Notes: a model not told the origin generated them from the letters alone. Shown: positions 23,235-31,907, numbered from the stretch's first letter. The stretch: DNA of 64,000 bases from Arthrobacter sp. JZ12 (GCF_035189165.1 NZ_CP045246.1:434001-498000); one strand, 5' to 3'. Program-made: numbers and translations.

Positions 23235-24323
23235 TTACACGTGGTCCGCCAGGCGGAGTCCGTCCTTGGTGTCGAAGAGGTGCACGTGGCCCTTCTCCGG
23301 GCGGACGTAAACGGTGTCGCCCTTCATCGGAGGGCGGCGACCGTCGACGCGTGCCACGATGTCGTGCTCCCGTCCGTCGAGCGTGGTGTGCCCGTAGAGG
23401 TAAGCGTCCGCGCCGAGCTCCTCGACGACGTCGACCTCCACCTGCAGGCCTTCACCGGCGGGAGCCAGCGCAAGATCCTCGGGACGGACACCCAGGGTCA
23501 CTGTGGCACCATGTGCGGAGCTGAGCACCTCGCGGGGGACGGGGTAGGTGGTGTCGCCGAACTTCACGCCGGCCTCGGAGGTGGGCAGCTCGAGCAGGTT
23601 CATGGCGGGGGAGCCGATGAAGCCTGCAACGAAGACGTTCTGCGGACGCTCGTAGAGGTTGCGGGGGGTGTCGACCTGCTGAAGGATGCCGTCCTTGAGA
23701 ACCGCGACGCGGTCGCCCATCGTCATAGCCTCGACCTGGTCGTGGGTGACGTACACGGTGGTGACGCCGAGGCGGCGGGTGAGCGAGGCGATCTGGGTGC
23801 GGGTCTGGACCCGTAGCTTGGCGTCCAGGTTGGACAACGGTTCGTCCATGAGGAAGACCTGCGGGTTACGGACGATTGCGCGGCCCATGGCGACACGCTG
23901 GCGCTGACCACCGGAGAGGGCCTTCGGCTTGCGGTCGAGGTACTGCTCGAGGTCGAGCAGCTTTGCTGCTTCGCGGACACGCTGCGCGCGCTCTTCCTTG
24001 GAGACGCCGGCGATCTTCAGGGCGAAGCCCATATTGTCGGCGACGGACATGTGCGGGTACAGCGCGTAGTTCTGGAAAACCATCGCGATGTCGCGGTCCT
24101 TGGGGGGAACGTCGGTAACGTCGCGGTCGCCGATGAGGATTCGCCCGGAGTTGACATCTTCGAGACCTGCGAGCATCCGGAGGGAGGTGGACTTTCCACA
24201 ACCGGAGGGTCCTACGAGAACGAGGAATTCGCCGTCTGCGATCTCGATGTTGAGCTTGTCTACGGCGGGCTTGTCGGTGCCCGGGTACAGGCGAGTAGCC
24301 TGGTCAAACGTTACCGTTGCCAT
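23235..24323 (-). CDS. sugar ABC transporter ATP-binding protein, MsiK/UgpC type
   Basis: The 362-residue ATPase of carbohydrate uptake ABC importers, working on the inner face of the membrane. Motifs in order: Walker A GPSGCGKST (about 38-46), Q-loop FQNYALYPHM, signature LSGGQRQRVAMGRA, Walker B VFLMDEPLSNLDAK, H-loop VTHDQVEAM. The C-terminal OB-type domain ends VRPEKGHVHLFD. No permease or binding protein lies nearby, which fits MsiK-like ATPases that serve several importers. A ribosome site AAGGA precedes the ATG. Confidence 0.93.
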   Translation of the reverse strand: MATVTFDQATRLYPGTDKPAVDKLNIEIADGEFLVLVGPSGCGKSTSLRMLAGLEDVNSGRILIGDRDVTDVPPKDRDIAMVFQNYALYPHMSVADNMGFALKIAGVSKEERAQRVREAAKLLDLEQYLDRKPKALSGGQRQRVAMGRAIVRNPQVFLMDEPLSNLDAKLRVQTRTQIASLTRRLGVTTVYVTHDQVEAMTMGDRVAVLKDGILQQVDTPRNLYERPQNVFVAGFIGSPAMNLLELPTSEAGVKFGDTTYPVPREVLSSAHGATVTLGVRPEDLALAPAGEGLQVEVDVVEELGADAYLYGHTTLDGREHDIVARVDGRRPPMKGDTVYVRPEKGHVHLFDTKDGLRLADHV

Positions 24324-24342
24324 TTTTTTCTTATCCTTTTCA

Positions 24343-24360
24343 CGGGCAGGTACGTGCCCG
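24343..24360 (-). other. hairpin in the leader of the ABC ATPase gene
   Basis: CGGGCA / TGCCCG arms around 6 bases, about 20 bases upstream of the start codon. It could be the end of the otsAB transcript or a leader structure; nothing decides between these. Confidence 0.3.
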
Positions 24361-24470
24361 ACGATCCGTTGTGAATGGAATATCTCTTCAGTTTTGAATC
24401 GACTCAGTCGCGTTGCGGCCGAAGTCGACCGAGCGTGAACTGGGTCACAAGAAGAGAGTATGGCATGAAC

Positions 24471-25256
24471 TCAGGCGGATACGCCAGCACTTCTTAGCGT
24501 GACGAGCTCTCGAAGGACATGTACAAGTTCCTCGGGCGCCGTAATCCTGAAGTGTGCAGCGGTGTCACCGTCGCCGACCTTGATCCCGACGTCCGGCGGT
24601 GTCAGCGTTTTGAGTGCGTGCTCATCGGTGACGTCGTCACCAGCAAACACCACCGCCGTCGCGCCCGTCAGTTCGCGCAGCGACTGCAGCCCCCGCCCCT
24701 TGTCTGCCTGCACCACCGAGAGCTCGAGTACGTTCTTCCCATTGCTCAGGTGGACACCGTCGAGCTCTGAGAGTGCGGTGAGTGCAGCGGTGGTGGCCGC
24801 CTCGGCCGTTGGGCTGTCCGCGGTCCTTGTGTGAAGAACGACGCCGGCCGGTTTCAGTTCCAGGAGGGTGCCCGGGTGGGCGTCCACCACCTTCTGCACC
24901 GCATCCGTTGCACGTTCGAGAATTTCAACCTGAGACGGGGTGAGCGTCAGGGGAGCACCGTCCGGGCCGGTCCACGTTTCAGCCCCATGGCTGCCGATGA
25001 GCAGGGTTTCCGGTTCCGGTGAGGCGACGAGCCGCAGGCTGTCCAATGCGCGTCCCGAGATGAGCGCCGTCGTCGTGCGCGGAAGCTGCGCCAGCTCGCG
25101 GAGGGCAGCAGCAGATCCCGGCAGGGCACGTGCGTCTTCCGCGCGGTCAACGAGCGGCGACATTGTGCCGTCAAAGTCCAGCGCGACCAGCAAGTGGTCG
25201 GTGGCTGCTGCAGTGGCGAGCGCGGACAGCAGTTCTGCGTCCAGATGCTCAGACAA
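24471..25256 (-). CDS. otsB: trehalose-6-phosphate phosphatase
   Basis: Removes the phosphate from trehalose 6-phosphate in the second step of trehalose synthesis. HAD-superfamily motifs are present: LVALDFDGTMSP (catalytic Asp pair), ALISGR, and GDDVTDEHAL for Mg binding. The start chosen is TTG at 25256, because a strong GGGAGGA lies 6 bases before it and inside the end of otsA. An ATG 36 bases further up (25292) would give 12 more residues but has no comparable ribosome site. Length is 261 residues. Its first codons overlap the otsA stop, so translation is likely coupled. Confidence 0.92.
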   Translation of the reverse strand: MSEHLDAELLSALATAAATDHLLVALDFDGTMSPLVDRAEDARALPGSAAALRELAQLPRTTTALISGRALDSLRLVASPEPETLLIGSHGAETWTGPDGAPLTLTPSQVEILERATDAVQKVVDAHPGTLLELKPAGVVLHTRTADSPTAEAATTAALTALSELDGVHLSNGKNVLELSVVQADKGRGLQSLRELTGATAVVFAGDDVTDEHALKTLTPPDVGIKVGDGDTAAHFRITAPEELVHVLRELVTLRSAGVSA

Positions 25257-26694
25257 GGGCTTCCTCCCTGGTTCCGTTCTGCAGTTCGGCAAGGAACGCC
25301 TTGGACCAGCGTTCGACGTCGTTCTGCAGCACCTGCCGGCGCATGATGCGCATGCGGCGGGTCGCTTCCGCTGGAGTCATCTCCAGGGCGGATCGGATCG
25401 CGGACTTGAGCCCGTCGATGTCGTGGGGGTTGACCAGAATCGCCTGGCGCAGCGTGTCGGCGGCGCCGGCGAACTCGCTCAGGACCAATGCGCCCCGGTT
25501 GCCCGTACGAGCGGCGACGTACTCCTTGGCCACCAGGTTCATGCCATCGCGAAGGGCCGTCACGAGCATGACGTCGGCAGCGAGGTAGAGCGCAACCATC
25601 TCCTCCACGGGATAGCTGTGGTGGAGGTAGCGGATGGCGGTGTTGGCGATGGTGTCGTACGTGCCGTTGATGCGTCCGACGGCGCCCTCGATCTCCTCAC
25701 GCAGCAGGCGGTACTGTTCAACCCGTTCGCGGCTGGGGCTGGCGACCTGGATTAGCGCGGCGTCCTCCACCTGGACCAGGCCGTCGGCCAGGAGTTCCTC
25801 GTAGGCCTTGAGTCTGTGGCCGATGCCCTTGGTGTAGTCGAGCCGGTCAACGCCGAGCAGGATGTGCTTGGGGTTGCCCAGCTCGCGGCGGATCTCCTTG
25901 GACCGCTCGATGATGTCAGGACGGTGCGCAAGGTCCACGATCCGCTGCACATCGATGGAGATGGGGAAGGCCTCCGCCCGCGAAACGTAGTCAGGGGCGC
26001 CGTCCTCTCCCTTCACCTGCACCTGCTGCTGCCGGATCGACAGGCCGAGGAAACGCCGAACGCAGCGAAGGAAGTTGCTTGCATCGCTGGGGCGCTGGAA
26101 ACCGATCAGGTCGGCCCCGAGGAGCCCCTCGATGACCTGCCGCCGCCAAGGGAGTTGCGCGTAGATTTCCAGCGGTGGGAAGGGAATGTGGTTGAAAAAG
26201 CCGATCTTCAGGTCGGGACGTGCCTTGCGCAGCAGTTTGGGCACGAGCTGCAACTGGTAGTCCTGGACCCACACTGTTGCACCTTCCGCTGCAACGGCGG
26301 CGGTGGCCTCGGCGAAGCGCTCATTGACGCGCGTGTAGGACTCCCACCAGTGACGGTGGAACTCCGGCGGCGCGATGACGTCGTGGTACAGCGGCCAGAG
26401 GGTCGCGTTGGAGAAGCCCTCGTAGTAGTCCTCAACATCTGTTGCGCTCAGTGGGACGGGGACGAGCCTCATGTTCTCGTGGTCGAAGGACTTCAGGGTC
26501 TCGTCGGCAGCTCCGTGCCAGCCTACCCAGGCGCCGTCTGCCTTCTCCATCACGGGTGCGAGGGCGGTGACCAGGCCGCCAGGTGACCGCCGCCAGGTGC
26601 CGTTGCCGTCGTCGTCGTTCACGCGGTCAACCGGCAGCCGGTTGGAAACGACTATGAATTCAAACTCACCGAACGATGTGTCACCCGATTGCAT
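25249..26694 (-). CDS. otsA: trehalose-6-phosphate synthase
   Basis: Joins UDP-(or GDP-)glucose to glucose 6-phosphate. A 481-residue GT20 protein with the N-terminal VVSNRLPVDR and SPGGLVTAL, WVGWHG, the DYQLQLVP and FFNHIPFP segments, the C-domain GVDRLDYTKGI and the nucleotide-binding DGMNLVAKEYVA. The gene runs directly into otsB. Trehalose serves osmotic and desiccation protection in this group. Start at ATG; the ribosome site is modest (GGGAGACCGC). Confidence 0.95.
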   Translation of the reverse strand: MQSGDTSFGEFEFIVVSNRLPVDRVNDDDGNGTWRRSPGGLVTALAPVMEKADGAWVGWHGAADETLKSFDHENMRLVPVPLSATDVEDYYEGFSNATLWPLYHDVIAPPEFHRHWWESYTRVNERFAEATAAVAAEGATVWVQDYQLQLVPKLLRKARPDLKIGFFNHIPFPPLEIYAQLPWRRQVIEGLLGADLIGFQRPSDASNFLRCVRRFLGLSIRQQQVQVKGEDGAPDYVSRAEAFPISIDVQRIVDLAHRPDIIERSKEIRRELGNPKHILLGVDRLDYTKGIGHRLKAYEELLADGLVQVEDAALIQVASPSRERVEQYRLLREEIEGAVGRINGTYDTIANTAIRYLHHSYPVEEMVALYLAADVMLVTALRDGMNLVAKEYVAARTGNRGALVLSEFAGAADTLRQAILVNPHDIDGLKSAIRSALEMTPAEATRRMRIMRRQVLQNDVERWSKAFLAELQNGTREEALV

Positions 26695-26824
26695 GCGGTC
26701 TCCCTGACGTTAGTAGCCTTACTTACGACTCTAGCCGGTCGCAAGGGGCGCTTGCGGTCGGGGAATTCCCAGCCACGTCCCATAAAATCGCGAAGTATCC
26801 ATACGTAACTAGCGATGAGGAAGA

Positions 26825-27685
26825 ATGACGCCGAGCACGCCCCGACCCACCAAGGCACAACGCAAAGTGGAGGCACGAGAACAAGCCCGGCAAGTCATGG
26901 AGGAACGGAAGCGCCGTGAGCAGCGCGCGTCGTTCCTCATCAAGTGGGGTGTGGTCGCGGCGGTCATCGCCATCCTCGTGATCATCGGTTTGATTATTGC
27001 CGGGAACATCCGCGGCCAGATTCCCGACGCCGGTCCCGCACCTGCGCACGGCAACGAGAACGGTGGCATCACCCTCACCTCCAGCACCGAACTCGCGGCC
27101 GCCGACGCCGGCGAGGTGGACATCGCAAGCTTGCCAGAGGAAGACCCCAGCCCGGCAGACCCGCCGCCCGGAATCCAGGCGTCTGCTGCGGACGAACCGG
27201 TGCAGGTGGTTGCCTACGTCGACGTCAACTGCGTGCACTGCGCGAACTTCGAGCAGACCCACGGCGAGCAGATCAAAACCTGGCTCGACGAGGGGGCGAT
27301 CACCTTCGAATACCGCAACCTCGCCTTCCTGGACGGCAACTCGCAGACGCGGTACTCCTCGCGGAGCGCGTCGGCCCTGGCATGTGTGGCGGACTCTTCG
27401 CCCGAGTCCTACTGGGACTTCTCAGCCGCTCTGTTCGGCAACTTCCAGAACGGTGAACTGAGCGATGAAGAACTCGCGGACAAGGCCGAGCAGGCCGGAG
27501 CCGGCGACATCTCCGGTTGCCTCGAGGGAGGAACCTTCCGTCCCTGGGTGAAATACAGCACCGATGCGGCGGCCGCGTACGGCATCAACGGCACGCCGAC
27601 GGTCTTCGTTGACGGTGAGCAGGTCACCGACGCAGTCAGCGACTTCGTAACGTTCACCCAGGAGAAGATCGACGCCAAGAACTGA
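26825..27685 (+). CDS. membrane-anchored DsbA-like thioredoxin-fold protein
   Basis: 286 residues. A charged cytoplasmic N-terminus (1-36) is followed by one membrane helix (about 40-62), an acidic Pro-rich linker (about 90-122) and an extracytoplasmic thioredoxin fold with CVHC at 136-139 and the cis-proline loop GTPTVFV. The family (Thioredoxin_4/DsbA-like) carries out thiol-disulfide exchange on exported proteins. GAGGAAG precedes the ATG. A terminator follows closely, so it is a single-gene unit. The redox direction and targets are not known. Confidence 0.87.
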   Translation: MTPSTPRPTKAQRKVEAREQARQVMEERKRREQRASFLIKWGVVAAVIAILVIIGLIIAGNIRGQIPDAGPAPAHGNENGGITLTSSTELAAADAGEVDIASLPEEDPSPADPPPGIQASAADEPVQVVAYVDVNCVHCANFEQTHGEQIKTWLDEGAITFEYRNLAFLDGNSQTRYSSRSASALACVADSSPESYWDFSAALFGNFQNGELSDEELADKAEQAGAGDISGCLEGGTFRPWVKYSTDAAAAYGINGTPTVFVDGEQVTDAVSDFVTFTQEKIDAKN

Positions 27686-27686
27686 C

Positions 27687-27723
27687 GCGTCGCCGCTGCC
27701 TAATTTCCCGGCAGCGGCGACGC
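27687..27723 (+). terminator. terminator after the DsbA-like gene
   Basis: A perfect 14-bp stem GCGTCGCCGCTGCC / GGCAGCGGCGACGC with a 9-base loop, two bases past the stop codon. No T-run. Confidence 0.75.
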
Positions 27724-27804
27724 TGGGCTAACCTTGTGTAGCGTCGCCGTCGTGACTACGGCTTGTAGCTGGACGACGACTGCGCACGCTGGCTCGGCCA
27801 GTTC

Positions 27805-27881
27805 GCCTCCTTAGCTCAGTTGGCCAGAGCACCTGTCTTGTAAACAGGGGGTCGCCGGTTCGAATCCGGCAGGGGGCTCCA
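27805..27881 (+). tRNA. tRNA-Thr, anticodon UGU
   Basis: Cloverleaf intact: acceptor GCCTCCT / AGGGGGC, D arm TAGCTCAGTTGGCCAGAGC, anticodon arm CCTGT-CTTGTAA-ACAGG with anticodon TGT at 27839-27841, T arm GGTTCGAATCC. CCA is encoded. Reads ACA and probably other threonine codons. Confidence 0.96.
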
Positions 27882-27883
27882 CT

Positions 27884-27926
27884 AAACCCCTTCTGATCAG
27901 GTGAAACACCTATCAGGAGGGGTTTT
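27884..27926 (+). terminator. terminator after tRNA-Thr
   Basis: AAACCCCTTCTGAT pairs with ATCAGGAGGGGTTTT, and inner AGGTG pairs with CACCT. The 3' T-run follows directly. Confidence 0.85.
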
Positions 27927-27964
27927 GTCCTGTCAGAACCATGTCAGAAAAGGGGAGCGTGATC

Positions 27965-28288
27965 GTGGCTGAAATCGGCAACACCGGAAGCCGGCTTCGC
28001 AGGGCAGCGGGACCGGTAATCCGTTGGTCGGTACTGTCTGCGGTCGCGCTCGCGGTGATCGCCGTCGTCGTCGGATTTTTCCTCACCGGCGAGCAACGCG
28101 GGTATAGCGGTACCGCCACTGTGGTCGATACCGAAATGAACAAGATCTGTGACGTACTGGTCACGACTCCCGGCAGGGCCGAATACCGCTACAGTTTGCG
28201 GTCGGACTCGGATTACTGTTCCTCGCTTGCGCCGGGAACCACTGTGACCATCGAAGACGGCGAGATCGTCAGCCCGGCACCTTACTGA
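27965..28288 (+). CDS. small membrane protein, unknown function
   Basis: 107 residues from GTG at 27965, chosen because AAGGGGAG lies 7 bases before it; an ATG 24 bases upstream (27941) is the alternative. A short basic N-terminus (RLRRAAGPVIR) is followed by one membrane helix (VLSAVALAVIAVVVGFFLTG) and an extracytoplasmic part of about 65 residues with two cysteines (KICDVL, SDYCSS). I do not recognise a family. It lies between the tRNA and a convergent nuclease gene. Confidence 0.6.
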   Translation: MAEIGNTGSRLRRAAGPVIRWSVLSAVALAVIAVVVGFFLTGEQRGYSGTATVVDTEMNKICDVLVTTPGRAEYRYSLRSDSDYCSSLAPGTTVTIEDGEIVSPAPY

Positions 28289-28391
28289 TCCGGCGTAGAT
28301 CTGTTCTTCAGTCATGACCACAAGGAATCAGCAAGCTTCAACCGACATTCTTCATGCGGGAGCAGCCGCCAAGACCTGGCGAGAGTTCTCA

Positions 28392-28436
28392 CCGGGCGGG
28401 GTCCTCGTTCGCCTCCTTGCAACGGACCCCGCCCGG
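28392..28436. terminator. hairpin between convergent genes
   Basis: A perfect 13-bp stem CCGGGCGGGGTCC / GGACCCCGCCCGG with a 19-base loop, between the small membrane protein and the nuclease gene; it may terminate both. Confidence 0.7.
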
Positions 28437-28461
28437 CTGACTCCGGACGGCGGCCTAAGGG

Positions 28462-29358
28462 TCAGCTCTGCAAGTCGAAATCGAGGTCAAGGCACTCCGG
28501 GCTGGACAGCTGCCGCCAGGCTGAGGTGATCGTTGCAGTGGGCAGGGCGGTTGCAATCGGCATGCGGTCTGCCGCAACGAGCTGTCCGAGGTTGAGGCCC
28601 GTCAAGGCTTCAATGTCTCTGACCGGTACCTGGAACGTGCGGAAAGGTCTCAAGGGAGGTGCCTCATCCAGCGCTCCGGGCGGAGGGACGTCAGGAAGTT
28701 CACCCAGCTGAGGTGTCTGATCCACGACATAGCCCGTGGCGCCGAGCTGACCTTCCACAAGGAATGCCGCGATTTTGAAGTAACGCAGCGGAATTTCGGT
28801 TCCCCTGTAGAGGGGGTCCTGTTCACTGAAGATTGGCCCAGTGAACACGGTTAGGCGGCGCCCGTGATCAGCGGCGTTCTCCAACAGGTACGTCTCGAGG
28901 CCGAGCCATAGCTCCAGGCTCTGATTGAAGCGGGCTGCCTGGGGTGCCGCGTTGGTGTAGAAGAAGGTGTCGGCATTTGCCTGTGCTGCCTGGTCCCGGG
29001 TGCCGCCCCATACCGCCGATGCCCGTCGAACCAGATGCCCCCTGTCAATGCCATTACGCGCGTAGACGCGTTCACCGGTCTGGTGGTCCTCCGGGAGGCG
29101 GGGGTCCAGCCTCCAGTCGATTCCTTCGCGTCCAAGCTCCATCAGCTGCGAACCGTCAATACCGAGTGCAGTGACTGCGGCCAGCCGCTTGTCCGGCCGC
29201 ATCACGATGGAGAAGTTGGTGTACGGCAGGACCGTTGTCTCGAAATATTGCAGGGACGGCAACGGCAGGGGTATGCCAAGGAAGTTCTCGTCGTATCCCT
29301 GGCGGTCGGACAGGTCGTCGATGGCCATCGTCAGGGTCTCGGGCAGAAGTGCATCCAT
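28462..29358 (-). CDS. DNA/RNA non-specific endonuclease (NucA/EndoG family)
   Basis: 298 residues with the family's DRGH motif (105-108, His being the general base) and the downstream Asn motif FYTNAAPQAARFNQ, which binds the metal. The core from SIVMRPDKRLAAVTALGIDG fits the beta-beta-alpha-metal fold. No signal peptide is visible, so it may act inside the cell or leave by another route. It is transcribed toward the hairpin at 28392. The start ATG has only a weak AGG upstream. No immunity protein was seen next to it. Confidence 0.87.
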   Translation of the reverse strand: MDALLPETLTMAIDDLSDRQGYDENFLGIPLPLPSLQYFETTVLPYTNFSIVMRPDKRLAAVTALGIDGSQLMELGREGIDWRLDPRLPEDHQTGERVYARNGIDRGHLVRRASAVWGGTRDQAAQANADTFFYTNAAPQAARFNQSLELWLGLETYLLENAADHGRRLTVFTGPIFSEQDPLYRGTEIPLRYFKIAAFLVEGQLGATGYVVDQTPQLGELPDVPPPGALDEAPPLRPFRTFQVPVRDIEALTGLNLGQLVAADRMPIATALPTATITSAWRQLSSPECLDLDFDLQS

Positions 29359-29423
29359 CCGCGGAACCTATCAAGGCCAGTTGGCCGCAACCTTAACTGC
29401 AAACCAAATTCAGCTGATCCCGG

Positions 29424-29456
29424 CGGGTGCAGCGCCATGATGAGGCGCTGCACCCG
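29424..29456 (-). terminator. terminator after the QorB-like gene
   Basis: A perfect 13-bp stem CGGGTGCAGCGCC / GGCGCTGCACCCG with a 7-base loop, 8 bases past the stop codon on the minus strand. Confidence 0.8.
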
Positions 29457-29463
29457 GAACAGA

Positions 29464-30321
29464 TCACTTGCCGATTAGCTCCTGGACATAGTCCTTGAGG
29501 GACGTTGTGGGGCGTCCTATCAGCCGGGCGAGGGAGCCGTCGGTGTCGGCGAGCAATCCGTCAGCAATGTTCGCATCGAGCGCGGCCACGAACCCGGCAG
29601 TTCCCTCATCGAGACCGAAACCCTGCAGCGCGGCAACGTGCTCGTCGCTAGAGACGTTGTCGACGCCGACTTCCCGGCCAGACGCGGCTTCGACTGCGTC
29701 TGCAAGTTCGCGCATGTCCCAGGCATGGTCCCCGCCGAGCTCCAGCACGTCGCCCGCAAACTGATCCGAAAGCAGCGCGACCGCAGCAGCCTCGGCGTAC
29801 TCACTTCTGGTGGCGCTTGCCACGCGACCATCACCGGCGCTTGTCAGGATGCTCCCCGTCTGTGCGGCCTGAAGGATTGTGTTGTTGTAGTTCTCGAAGT
29901 ACCAGTTGTTCCGCAGGACGGTGTACGAGAGGCCCGACTGCTCGAGCATCTCCTCTGTCGCCTTGTGATCGGGTGCGAGGATAAGTGATGACGTTGAGGC
30001 CTTGGGCGCGCTGGTGTAAACCAGACCGGCGCCAACCTTGCGGGCGGCGTCAATCACCGCCTTGTGCTGAAGAACGCGCTTGCCTACCTCGCTTCCGGAG
30101 ATGAGCAAGACCTTATCGGCTCCGGCGAAAGCAGCATCCAGGGTTGATGGGTCTGAGTAGTCGATCCTTGCGGTGAGGACGCCGAGTGCCGAGAGTGTCT
30201 CGAGCACCTCCTCGTTACGCCCGCCCGCGATTATCTCTGCAGGCTTGACGCCCCTGGCAAGCAAATGCCGGACAACGTGACGTCCAAGTTCTCCTGTTGC
30301 TCCGGTAACGACGATGGTCAT
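29464..30321 (-). CDS. NmrA-like / QorB-type NAD(P)H:quinone oxidoreductase
   Basis: 285 residues, an atypical short-chain dehydrogenase. The N-terminal dinucleotide site MTIVVTGATGELGRHVV is clear, followed by AGADKVLLISG, the VYTSAPKA strand and the LRNNWYFENYN segment typical of NmrA/QorB proteins. Family members reduce quinones or sense the NADP redox state. GGGAG lies 6 bases before the ATG. Its terminator isolates it from the nuclease gene downstream. Confidence 0.85.
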   Translation of the reverse strand: MTIVVTGATGELGRHVVRHLLARGVKPAEIIAGGRNEEVLETLSALGVLTARIDYSDPSTLDAAFAGADKVLLISGSEVGKRVLQHKAVIDAARKVGAGLVYTSAPKASTSSLILAPDHKATEEMLEQSGLSYTVLRNNWYFENYNNTILQAAQTGSILTSAGDGRVASATRSEYAEAAAVALLSDQFAGDVLELGGDHAWDMRELADAVEAASGREVGVDNVSSDEHVAALQGFGLDEGTAGFVAALDANIADGLLADTDGSLARLIGRPTTSLKDYVQELIGK

Positions 30322-30392
30322 GAGGCTCCCTTTCTCGAAGTGGATACGCTTGCTTCAGGAGCAACTAAGACCAATCTCTAATGCTTCCCGGT

Positions 30393-30719
30393 TCAGGCAG
30401 CACGGACCCATTCAACGCTGTGGCCCCAACCACCGTGGTCGATGTCCAGAGGTGCGCCGTCCTCCCCGCAGCATGTGTCCACCGGCTCCCCGTAGCCCTC
30501 GCAGGAGGGATCGGTGCACCGTTCCGACAGGGTTCCCGCGTACTCGTTCGCGAACTCGTTTTCCCACTGATCCACCTGACAAATGGCCCAGGCATCGCCC
30601 TGATCCGCGAGGTCGCGCAGCTCCTCGATGGAGTAGCGGCGCCCACGCTCAGGATGCCGGGCAGGGGGCTGTGTACCGCTGGCCGCTGGACCGCTGGAAG
30701 TGTGGTCTGAAATGTTCAT
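30393..30719 (-). CDS. hypothetical Cys-containing protein
   Basis: 108 residues, not recognised. A Pro/Ser-rich start is followed by a helical stretch (YSIEELRDLADQGDAWAICQ) and a cysteine cluster CTDPSCEGYGEPVDTCCGED that could bind a metal. No membrane segment. A GGAC stands before the ATG. It lies in a run of short minus-strand genes. Confidence 0.55.
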   Translation of the reverse strand: MNISDHTSSGPAASGTQPPARHPERGRRYSIEELRDLADQGDAWAICQVDQWENEFANEYAGTLSERCTDPSCEGYGEPVDTCCGEDGAPLDIDHGGWGHSVEWVRAA

Positions 30720-30785
30720 GCGTCCAAGGTACTGCTGCCCTCCGACATTTCCGTGGGGCGTCTTTGGCGAGTCCGCAATCAGCTC

Positions 30786-31388
30786 TCAGCTGACCGGCCG
30801 CAGGGCCGATTGGACGGCAATCAGGCCGGGCCCAAAGTCCGCGTCATAGATGTCCTGAAGAGTGCCGTCGTCGTACACCACCGTGACAAACAGATAGCCG
30901 TTCTCGATCCAGGAGGTGAGTATTTCAGTACCTGCATCCTGATGGAGCTGCTCCTGCAGGGCAAGCAGCTCCTCTTCGGTGCTACTGCCCGGGTTCTCCT
31001 TATCCAGGCGCGGATCAAAGGTGGCCGGCGGATCATAGAGCGAGAGTGGGACAGGCGGCTGTGTCATGGTAAAGGCTGTGCCGTCCCAGGTTCCCTGGAC
31101 CGCATAGGTCCCCTACATCACCTCCGACGCACTAGTCGACTGGTCGACGCCGGACCAGTCCCAACCAATGATCTTCGGCCCCGAGCACTGCGGAGGAAAG
31201 GACTCCATGACCGGGCCGAGGCAGAATACGGGCGGCTCCTCGCCGACCGACAAAACCGTGCCCTGCCCAATCATCTCCCCGGAAGCGGGAGGCGGGGAAA
31301 CTGTACCGGAACCGTCGCCCGGAGCGGTCGCTGCACCACAGGCGGCGATAAACAGCACAGCTAGCAGACCGAGGAGGGCTTCCCTCAC
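30786..31388 (-). pseudogene. lipoprotein gene interrupted by an in-frame TAG
   Basis: A GTG start at 31388 overlaps the stop of the upstream gene (GTGA). The N-terminus is a lipoprotein signal with lipobox FIAACG. At 31113-31115 a TAG stops translation after 91 residues (...SASEVM). The same frame then continues without a stop as GTYAVQGTWDGTAFTMTQPP down to 30786. The two halves are 107 codons apart in phase and read as one protein of about 199 residues. A Trp codon (TGG) is the likely ancestor of the TAG. It is either a recent nonsense mutation, a base error, or two products with re-initiation at ATG 31067. Confidence 0.8.
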
Positions 31389-31831
31389 CAGACTGACTCC
31401 AAATCTGCGTGCACGGCGGCAAGCAATCTCACCGGATCATCCAGATAGTCAACCGGCCGATCACCGTGCAACTCACCGTTCGCGACGACGAACCACTGAA
31501 GAATGTGCCGGTCCTTCCAGCCTGCGTCCAGAGCAATTTGTGCCACTTCGGCAATGATCGGACGGACGGCGTGGGCCGCCATATCGAACTGGAAACCCGG
31601 GTAGAGCACCCGGCCGGCCTTTGTGGCCACGCCAAGGATGCGACGCTCGGCCGCCAGGCACCCCGCCGGCGGATAGTGCGGCCCTAAAAGGGCATCGACG
31701 TCCGCCGCGCTCAACAGCCCGAATTCAACCTCGATGGCCACCCATCGGGCACACGCCGCCCTGACGGACCGCGCAACCGCGTCCTGATAAGCAGTCGCAT
31801 CACGCACGACTCGGGCGGAGCCGCTTCTCAT
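31385..31831 (-). CDS. protein resembling the Xre/MbcA/ParS toxin-binding domain
   Basis: 148 residues. The first half contains a helix-turn-helix-like stretch (EFGLLSAADVDALLG). The second half, GRVLYPGFQFD, then VRPIIAEV, W...W and GDRPVDYLDDP, follows the pattern of DUF2384-type antitoxin domains as I know them. No toxin (RES or similar) lies beside it. Instead it is coupled by a GTGA overlap to the broken lipoprotein gene. The family call is by pattern only. Confidence 0.5.
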   Translation of the reverse strand: MRSGSARVVRDATAYQDAVARSVRAACARWVAIEVEFGLLSAADVDALLGPHYPPAGCLAAERRILGVATKAGRVLYPGFQFDMAAHAVRPIIAEVAQIALDAGWKDRHILQWFVVANGELHGDRPVDYLDDPVRLLAAVHADLESVW

Positions 31832-31907
31832 AGCAACAAGGTACTGCTACGAACAGCTCATTTGAACACTTGATGGATATTCGACATCGAATCGCGATAT
31901 GTGACGC

